Shown: positions 59,401-64,000 of the stretch, one piece after another | Position numbering within the stretch: position 1 is the first letter of the stretch | How the letters are laid out: every line of letters begins with the position of its first letter | The notes under the pieces: generated by a model | What the model saw: the letters and a program-made list of their open reading frames with translations, nothing else | What the model was told of the DNA's origin: nothing | Databases searched by the model: none | Translations under genes and position numbers: made by a program | Assembly: GCF_014204915.1 (NCBI RefSeq) | Contig: NZ_JACHMH010000001.1 | Span: 5,481,501 to 5,545,500, forward strand | Length of the DNA stretch: 64,000 nt | Direction of reading: 5' to 3' | Source: Crossiella cryophila | Lineage (GTDB): Bacteria; Actinomycetota; Actinomycetes; Mycobacteriales; Pseudonocardiaceae

Positions 59401-60198
59401 CACCAGGGTCAGCACGCCCTTGGCGACCTCGACGCCCACCGGCGCGGTGCGGGTGCGGCCCGCGTCCCACATCACCGAGGGCGCTGAGCTGTAGACCAGC
59501 CTGCCCGCCCGGTCCACCGCCCGCAGCGCGCCGTGCTCGTCGGCGGTCAGGGACAGCCCGCTGGTCTCGGCCCGCAGCCCGATCCTGGCCAGCGCGGGGT
59601 TCCGCGCCGCCGCCGCGGTCTTGATCACCACCAGCTGCTGGTAGCCGTGTGGTTCGGCGCGCATGAGCAGGTCCACGCCGGGCAGCACCTCGGGATAGGT
59701 CGCCTCGTTGCCCGCCAGCCGGGGCGTGGGCAGTTTGTCCGGCCAGTGCAGGGCGAGCCGGTTCTCCCCGTCGGCCAGGCTCAGCAACGGCGCGGTGCCA
59801 CCACCGGAGAGGGCCACGTCCTCCGCCACCGCCCTGGGCGCGATGGCGCCGTCCGGCCGGGCGTGCAGGGTCCGGTCGATCGGCACCCAGGCGCCGTCCC
59901 GCTGGAACCGGGTCGGCTGGGCGGTCAGTTTCGCGGTGTGCCTGCCGTCGGGATGGGCCAGCACGGTCCGGGTCCCGGTGCGTTCGCCGAGCACCTCGAC
60001 CGGGGAGTTCTGCCGCACGGCCGCCGCGACGGCGGTGGCCGCGTCGGGCGCCGCGGCCACCGGGGTGGGCGCCGGTGGCCGGTCCGGCTCGGGTGGGACC
60101 GAGGACACCACGCTCGCGACCATCGCGGCGACCAGGACGGACAACACGACGCGGCCGGTGGTGGACCGGCCGCGTACGGGTGCGGAAGACGTTCCCAT
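53461..60198 (-). CDS. Giant secreted LamG-domain protein
   Basis: This 2245-aa protein has an N-terminal hydrophobic signal or anchor (VVLSVLVAAMVASVVSS, residues 17-33). Residues about 100-690 form the region often found before LamG repeats in actinomycetes (VYPVTVDPTV, WARFYTVPAHSPNCNTY). Six LamG/concanavalin-like domains follow at about 691-883, 889-1099, 1106-1322, 1333-1552, 1566-1772 and 1779-1976; each has WTHLAATYD and VDGVxxG motifs and ends LDEVRxYxRALS. The C-terminus (2036-2243) has about four copies of a 50-aa Cys unit (CxxGxDxFxSxDPxCxGGT). It overlaps the RHS start by ATGA, so the two are made together. Probably a surface adhesin or carrier for the RHS shell. Confidence 0.88.
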   Translation of the reverse strand: MGTSSAPVRGRSTTGRVVLSVLVAAMVASVVSSVPPEPDRPPAPTPVAAAPDAATAVAAAVRQNSPVEVLGERTGTRTVLAHPDGRHTAKLTAQPTRFQRDGAWVPIDRTLHARPDGAIAPRAVAEDVALSGGGTAPLLSLADGENRLALHWPDKLPTPRLAGNEATYPEVLPGVDLLMRAEPHGYQQLVVIKTAAAARNPALARIGLRAETSGLSLTADEHGALRAVDRAGRLVYSSAPSVMWDAGRTRTAPVGVEVAKGVLTLVPDQGFLADPATVYPVTVDPTVTPFHKSQWATTLSGKPGTTYWGKSADPNHPDWAQVGQCYNAHGDCRGIGEAWAYFQFETGFLSDKNVHWARFYTVPAHSPNCNTYTHLMRHFHHGINGDIRWDNRPVGPAWTEFPAPPGVGCAGHRGVEIDVAGALNRGGTTTFSLQALHGGVQEAWRKYYSGSTWVEVEWNRIPLDPTGLRTDPPLPQPCRWCAGVSYTGDASLRMIAEVADPDQDQVRASWRAQVQGRPLWTKDADDFKPSGVSHDWVLDLRNEHGKQVAWWVHGVDRATGGGASHGQAFAVDRVGVTAKPEVRSAAYPEDNDWHGGVGVPGSFTFAPGATCDAQNSQGVCDIDHYRYGWTNPPSAGSKVNADALGGPATAQLAPPGDGPRTLYVQSVDRAGHASPIKEHRVYVRPGTGPYAKWSMEGNVNDTAFLGDRHGSTQGTVTYAPGAVGSAMVTDGAPGTQVTAPNAVRTDSGFSVSAWVKPAQTDGARRTILRQDGTTQPGFELRYDGATRSWVIAFAQEDSARPDQEVYLVRSTIEPVAGIWTHLAATYDPASRQIALYVDGVPAGTAQRRVAWHAGGQVRIGPDWSGALDEVALYDRVLSPAEVGAEVRRDNVQTGYWRLDDKDGRTAANSAEGGEAGILHGDARFTEGGAVNRSLQLDGDGDHVATTRPAVRTDRSFSVAAWVKADRFVTGGTSMTAVSQDGDRHSGFFLQYNSEHNGWLFTRFVEDEDEMPPVAWIGLKAKQKPVAGVWTHLAATFNAADRKMTIFVNGEHGGEMTLPTAPWHAGGPLVIGRGKFKGNPVDHWPGAVDEVRTYSRALSAAELEGIVTRNQVLAGSWKLNGDLIDDSPNARNGEARGNPAWTAGQASIPDPADMALSLDGVDDHVRTAPVVDTTQSYSVSAWVRLTERQSGWHAVASQVGAKVPAFTMGYSGSDANPPHRWVAQINGPDANNPRVTRTTSDVQAQTGVWTHLAAVYRAGTGELTLYVNGAQSAYAKLTDQPTFNAQAGFEIGRGLWNGGFGEFFRGAVDDVKVHSRALFGEEIRVMAGRDPALVHHYRFDEGGGSTAADAVGARPATLSGAVYGPGRVGNAVRFDGKDDVASTTGVDLRTDSAFTVSAWVNLDKPGPCAGVCTMTAVSADGGRTGQSSKFRLGHRIDNDQAPDGKWVFEMPERDGSVTEAAISVRPSQFNTWVQLVGVYDARAGQVWLYVHAGGEEADVDDGTLLGPWHAEDGALRVGRGQRDGAAAGHWRGSVDDVRLYATGLEAERITALHRSYAASAAAPELPVAGGGHWRFNENSGSTAVDASDRAQPATLRGGVSRASGREGTGLRLDGTSGFAETATPVVNTAQSFSLSAWAQVSRNSGDHQTVVAQDGATQSTFLLQYQPSTGRWTFEVPVEGKDSIVVWSAEPGQVGLWTHVAVTYDAVLKQARFYLNGMVSTVHVGLSIPESTGKFTIGRGKRKGGDIDFFAGNLDDVRVFDRRALTEGEIRRLHDDVPVQNHGTWSFEGSVADTSPRAAPTTVSGSTRYEPGIRGQALWLDGRTGSAATQQPSVNMLDSFTVSAWAKLTSAGADATILGQDGARMSGFVLQYNKDIGRWVFGAAKQDADLEQLVHAHSPRAPELNTWTHLTGVYDNAARELRLYVNGELVDVQDNAPLWPAWGGFTLGRGKVNGQAASHFAGLLDEVRTDLGIVPAQEIAQRAATPAPPGGQLARFVTASGQRGTANSAANPADPFDPVPAGHRFDRPLGRLLPAEQPETRLLVTCRAGTEEFTSTDPTCAGGTKVADLGWAYQSPPETVPTVALYRCVSGTDRFDSLDPGCEGGTQQELLGHTVAQAPLATYRHTQDEELTTTILGAAPGYRLEGTPGLVLLAEVDGTRPLWACRKGLDSYLSADTACGGDTQVGAVGRVWTEPRPGSSSTPLHLCQTARGERFNSTDPNCAAAGTPPAVLLGHLLTTGTRADGR

Positions 60199-60260
60199 GG
60201 TTGCTCTTTCCCCCAGTTAGGACGAGCGGGTGTGGCGTGGGGGTAGTTCTAGGAGCTGGC

Positions 60261-60310
60261 GGTTGTTCACGGTCGTCGGGCCGATGTGAACAACCAAGGC
60301 GTGAACAACC
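60261..60310. promoter_or_regulatory. GGTTGTTCAC inverted repeat between LamG-RHS operon and STAND gene 2
   Basis: GGTTGTTCAC (60261-60270) is inverted against GTGAACAACC (60286-60295), and GTGAACAACC recurs at 60301-60310. It lies in the 189-bp divergent gap. Its arms and centre (GGGCCGATG) closely match the inverted repeat at 31460-31493 before STAND gene 1. Confidence 0.7.
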
Positions 60311-60387
60311 CGGTGCGGCCGGTTGGCCGATGTGTGCCCTGTTTCCGCCGGTCACAATGGCGCGGGCGAAACTGGGGGGTGAACGCC

Positions 60388-63300
60388 GTGCCACGGGTGG
60401 AACGTCCGTTGGACAACGGGGACAACGCGTTGCTGCGCTTTGCGGCCGATCTGCGCGCACTGCGCGAGGCCGCGGGCAGCCCGACCTATCGCGTGCTGGC
60501 GCAGCGGGTGCACTACTCCGTGGCCAGCCTGTCCCAGGCCGCGGCAGGCCGGAAACTGCCGACGCTGGCCGTGACCCTGGCCTACGTCCGCGGCTGCGCC
60601 GGTGACCAGGCCGGGTGGGAACGCCGCTGGCACGAGGTGGCTGTCGAGGTCGGCACCGAGACCCCGCCCGCCGCCGACGGCGAGGCCGCGCCCTACGTCG
60701 GACTGGCGGCCTTCCAGCGGGCGGACGCGGACTGGTTCTTCGGCCGGGAACGGCTGGTGGAGGAGCTGCGGTCGCTGGTGCGGCAGCGGCGACTGGTCGC
60801 GGTCTTCGGCGCCTCGGGCGCGGGCAAGTCCTCGGTGCTGCGGGCCGGACTGCTCCCTCGGCTGCCTGCGGACTGGCCGGTGCTGCTGTTCTCACCCGGC
60901 GCGAATCCGGTCGAGGAGCTGGGCCTGGCCCTCGGCGGGACGCCGGTGGCGACGGAGCCGCGGTCCGCGGTGGAGCTGGCGCACGCGCGCCTGGCCGCGG
61001 CGCCGGACGCCGCCGAGCTGGTCGTGGTGGTCGACCAGTTCGAGGAGGTCTTCACCCTGTGCGCCGATCCGGGGCAACGCGGCCGGTTCATCGACCTGCT
61101 GCTGGCCCTGGCCGCCGGCCGGCAGAGCCGGTGCCGGGTGATCCTGGGCGTCCGGGCCGACTTCTACCCGCACTGCACCGGCTATCCGCAGCTGTTCGGG
61201 AAGCTGCGGCAGGCACAGGTCGCGGTGTGCCCGATGACCACCGACGAACTCCGCTCGGCGATCGTGCAGCCCGCGGTGACCGCGGGGAGCACCGTGGAGG
61301 GCGCGCTGCTGGCCAGGCTCATCGCGGACGCGCACGGCCAGGTGGGGGCGTTGCCGCTGCTCTCGCACGCGTTGCTGGAGACCTGGCGGCGGCGACGCGG
61401 GAACACCCTGACCCTGATCGGGTTCCTCGCCTCCGGCGGCATCGACGGCGCGCTCGCGCAGACCGCGGAGTCGGTGTACGCGGGGCTGGCCGCGGATCAG
61501 CAACGCCTCGCGCGCAACCTGCTGCTCCGGCTGATCGCGCCGGGGGAGGGCACCGAGGACACCAAACGCCGGATCCGCCGCAGTGAACTGGACCTGGCCG
61601 ACCCGGCGGTGGCCCACGTGCTCGACCGGCTGGCCACCGCCCGGCTGCTGACGCTGGACCAGGACACGGTGGAGATCACCCACGAGGCGCTGATCCGCCG
61701 CTGGCCGAGGCTGCGGCGCTGGGCAGCGGAGAACCGGGAGCTGATCCGGCTGCACCGCAGGCTCACCGAGGCCACCGAGGCGTGGGAGCAGGTGCGCCGC
61801 GAACCCGGCGCGCTCTACCGCGGCACCCACCTCGACCAGGCCGCCGAACTGTCCAGGGACAGCGCTTCGGTGCTCAGCGGGCGGGAACGGGAGTTCCTCG
61901 AGGCGAGCATGGCCGCGCGGGCCGGGGAAGCGCTCACCGCCCGGCGCGGCGCCCGCCGGATGCGCAGGCTGGTCGGACTGCTCACCGTGTGCCTGGTGCT
62001 GGCGGCTTGCACCACCGTGTACGCGCTGCGGGCCAGCGAAGCCGCCGCCCGGCAACGCGATATCGCGGTCGGCCAGCAGGTCGCGGCCCAGTCCCACGCG
62101 CTGCGCGCGGCCGATCCGGAGGCCGCGGCCCAGCTGGGTCTGGCCGCCTACCGCATGGCCCAGACCACGGGCACCCGCGGCGCGCTGCTCAGCACGTTCA
62201 CCACGCCGTACGCCACCCAGCTCCTGGGACACCAGGACGAGGTGAACATGGCCGCCTACAGCCGGGACGGGCGACTGCTGGCCACCGCGAGCAAGGACGG
62301 CACCGCCCGGCTCTGGGACCTGGCGGACCCGCGCCGCCCCAAGGAGATCGCGATCCTGGCCGGGCACACCGAGAACGTGCACAGCGTCGCCTTCCGCGCC
62401 GACGGCAGGCTGCTGGCCACCGGCAGCTGGGACGACACGGTGCGGCTGTGGGACATCGGCGATCCCGCCGCACCGCGCACCATGGCCGTGCTCACCGGGT
62501 TCACCGGGAGCGTGCACTCCGTCGCGTTCAGCCCGGACGGCCGGGTGCTGGCCGCGGCAGGCGACTCCCGGGTGCGGTTGTGGGATGCCGCGGAACCGCG
62601 ACAGCCGGCCGAGCTGCCGGCGGTCGCGGTTCCGCCGGTGAGCGTGGCACTGGCGTTCGCCCCCGACGGCAGGCACCTGGCCAGCGCGAACCGGGACGGC
62701 ACCGCCTGGCTGTGGGAGGTGACCGGGCCGGGCAGGCTCGGCGCGCCGCGCGTGCTGCGCGGCCACACCGCGGCGGTGACCTGGGTGGCGTTCAGCCCGG
62801 ACAGCGGCCTGCTGGCCACCACCGGCCAGGACCGCACCGTGCGGCTGTGGGACCTGGCCGCGCCGCAGGCGCCGCCCAGGGTGCTGACCGGGCACACCGA
62901 CGTGGTGCGCACCGCCGCGTTCAGCCCGAACGGACGGCTGCTGGCCACCGGCGGCCTGGACCGGGAGACCCGGCTGTGGGAGGTCGCGGGCGGCCGCCAG
63001 CTGACCACCTTCAGCGGGCTCACCGGCCACGTGCTGTCGGTGGCGTTCAGCCCCGACGGCCGTGGCCTGGCCGCGGCCAGCAAGAACGCCACGACCTGGC
63101 TGTGGGACCTGGCGGGCGCCACCCTGGCCGGTCACGGCGACTCGATCTGCGCGGTGGCCTTCAGCCGGGACGGCAGGCTGCTGGCCACCGGCAGCCGGGA
63201 TCACACGGTGCGGCTGTGGGACACCCGCGACCGGACCGAGGTGGCGGTGCTGGCCGGTCACCGGGGTTCGGTGTGCGGACTGGACTTCAGCTCCGACGGG

Positions 63301-64000
63301 CGCCTGCTGGCCACCGCGAGCCACGACCACACGGCCCGGCTGTGGGACCTCGGCGATCCGCGGAAACCCGTGGCGCTGCACGAGATCACCGAACACGGCC
63401 AGCCGGTGAGCGCCGTCGCCTTCGCCGGGGACGGTCCGGTCCTCGCCGTGGCCGCCCTGGACGCCACGGTCTCGCTGTGGCAGGTCGCTGCGGGAAGTCG
63501 GCCGAGCAGGCTGTCGGTGCTCACCCAGCACCGCAAGGGGGTCAACGCGATCGCCTTCAGCGGCGACGGCACCAGGATGGCCACCGCGGACTGGGACCGG
63601 ACCACCCGGCTGTGGGACCTCCGCGATCCCCGCCGCCCCAACGAACTGGCCGTGCTGACCGGGCACACCGACGGGGTCAGCTCGGTCGCGCTCAGCCGGG
63701 ACGGGAAGACCCTGGCCACCGGCAGCTGGGACCGCACGGTGCGGCTGTGGGACACCGGCACGGCCACCGCACTGGCCGTGGTGCGGCACGCCGACAACGT
63801 CAACGCGGTCGCGCTGAGCTCCGACGGCCGCACCCTGGCCACCGGCAGCTGGGACCGCACCCTGCGCCTGTGGGATGTCGGCGATCCCAGCCACCCCTCG
63901 GAGTCCGCGGTCGTCACCGGCCACCCCGAGGCGGTGTGGACGCTGGCGTTCAACCCCGACGGGCGCACCGTGGCCACCGGCGGCAACGACCCCATCGCCC
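60388..64000 (+). CDS. XRE-HTH / STAND NTPase / WD40 protein 2, cut by the right edge
   Basis: At least 1204 aa are visible. The GTG at 60388 follows a GGGGGG-type site and matches the start of STAND protein 1 (PRVERPLDNGDNALLRFAADLR versus PRGERPLDAADSALGRFAAELR). The layout is the same: an XRE-like HTH (TYRVLAQRVHYSVASLSQAAAG), Walker A GASGAGKSS near 141, Walker B VVVVDQFEEVFTLC near 211, a transmembrane helix near 527-548, then WD40 repeats from about 610. Thirteen complete repeats are seen and a fourteenth begins at the edge, matching the 14 of protein 1. It is divergent from the LamG-RHS operon and probably controls or senses for it. Confidence 0.88.
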   Translation, partial: MPRVERPLDNGDNALLRFAADLRALREAAGSPTYRVLAQRVHYSVASLSQAAAGRKLPTLAVTLAYVRGCAGDQAGWERRWHEVAVEVGTETPPAADGEAAPYVGLAAFQRADADWFFGRERLVEELRSLVRQRRLVAVFGASGAGKSSVLRAGLLPRLPADWPVLLFSPGANPVEELGLALGGTPVATEPRSAVELAHARLAAAPDAAELVVVVDQFEEVFTLCADPGQRGRFIDLLLALAAGRQSRCRVILGVRADFYPHCTGYPQLFGKLRQAQVAVCPMTTDELRSAIVQPAVTAGSTVEGALLARLIADAHGQVGALPLLSHALLETWRRRRGNTLTLIGFLASGGIDGALAQTAESVYAGLAADQQRLARNLLLRLIAPGEGTEDTKRRIRRSELDLADPAVAHVLDRLATARLLTLDQDTVEITHEALIRRWPRLRRWAAENRELIRLHRRLTEATEAWEQVRREPGALYRGTHLDQAAELSRDSASVLSGREREFLEASMAARAGEALTARRGARRMRRLVGLLTVCLVLAACTTVYALRASEAAARQRDIAVGQQVAAQSHALRAADPEAAAQLGLAAYRMAQTTGTRGALLSTFTTPYATQLLGHQDEVNMAAYSRDGRLLATASKDGTARLWDLADPRRPKEIAILAGHTENVHSVAFRADGRLLATGSWDDTVRLWDIGDPAAPRTMAVLTGFTGSVHSVAFSPDGRVLAAAGDSRVRLWDAAEPRQPAELPAVAVPPVSVALAFAPDGRHLASANRDGTAWLWEVTGPGRLGAPRVLRGHTAAVTWVAFSPDSGLLATTGQDRTVRLWDLAAPQAPPRVLTGHTDVVRTAAFSPNGRLLATGGLDRETRLWEVAGGRQLTTFSGLTGHVLSVAFSPDGRGLAAASKNATTWLWDLAGATLAGHGDSICAVAFSRDGRLLATGSRDHTVRLWDTRDRTEVAVLAGHRGSVCGLDFSSDGRLLATASHDHTARLWDLGDPRKPVALHEITEHGQPVSAVAFAGDGPVLAVAALDATVSLWQVAAGSRPSRLSVLTQHRKGVNAIAFSGDGTRMATADWDRTTRLWDLRDPRRPNELAVLTGHTDGVSSVALSRDGKTLATGSWDRTVRLWDTGTATALAVVRHADNVNAVALSSDGRTLATGSWDRTLRLWDVGDPSHPSESAVVTGHPEAVWTLAFNPDGRTVATGGNDPIA

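Noticed and set aside
53275-59487. A 2070-codon plus-strand open frame.
   Set aside because: It is the shadow of the LamG gene caused by third-position GC; there is no recognisable domain, while the opposite strand has six LamG domains.

Overview
The window is GC-rich (roughly 70%) DNA. Dense ATGA/GTGA stop-start overlaps, a DinB protein of the mycothiol-linked type, IclR/TetR/PucR regulators and very large secreted proteins point to an actinomycete, most likely a Pseudonocardiales-type genus; the genus cannot be fixed from sequence alone. No rRNA, tRNA or CRISPR array was recognised. Both edges cut genes: an IS481 transposase remnant on the left and a STAND/WD40 protein on the right.

Layout. 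(1) 1-1600: decayed insertion sequences, an IS481 remnant and an IS110-family transposase broken by a 7-bp tandem duplication. (2) 1.7-4 kb: a secreted M1 metallopeptidase and a DinB-like protein. (3) 4-19.8 kb: an aromatic meta-cleavage region. IclR regulator 1 is divergent from a hydratase / acylating acetaldehyde dehydrogenase / aldolase operon (mhpDFE-like). A converging operon encodes an SDR, a cupin, a C-C hydrolase and an extradiol dioxygenase (mhpCB-like). IclR regulator 2 is followed by an FMO-type monooxygenase, a cupin and an NTF2-like protein. A further minus-strand run carries an ABM-fold monooxygenase, a membrane-anchored aromatic hydroxylase, a PcfJ-like protein and a VOC protein. 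A repeated operator-like sequence (GAGTCCC-N7-GGGACTC) sits at three of these promoters and suggests one IclR-type regulon.

(4) 19.8-35.2 kb: a minus-strand operon of four secreted proteins. These are a 1888-aa protein with a helical, glycine-zipper core plus beta-propeller-like and tetratricopeptide-like repeats, a ricin-type lectin, and two related repeat proteins sharing one C-terminal module. The operon is divergent from an XRE-STAND NTPase-WD40 protein with a transmembrane segment. (5) 35.2-42.1 kb: housekeeping-like and regulatory genes: a small membrane protein, an EamA transporter with a TetR regulator and twin operators, a patatin, a second TetR, a short unusual Rho paralogue followed by a 21-22 bp repeat cluster, and a PucR regulator. 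(6) 42.1-47.7 kb: a secreted trypsin-like protease and a permease / D-aminoacylase / S12 hydrolase operon that looks built for D-amino-acid-containing compounds. (7) 47.7-64 kb: a translationally coupled LamG protein and RHS/YD-repeat protein, divergent from a second XRE-STAND-WD40 protein.

The most interesting theme is that (4) and (7) have the same design. In each, a large secreted multi-repeat protein or operon is transcribed away from a paralogous XRE-STAND-WD40 protein, and both intergenic regions carry a similar inverted repeat (GTTGTTYAC ... AACAAC). This suggests a duplicated sensor-plus-surface-protein module. Its function is unknown and is only inferred here.
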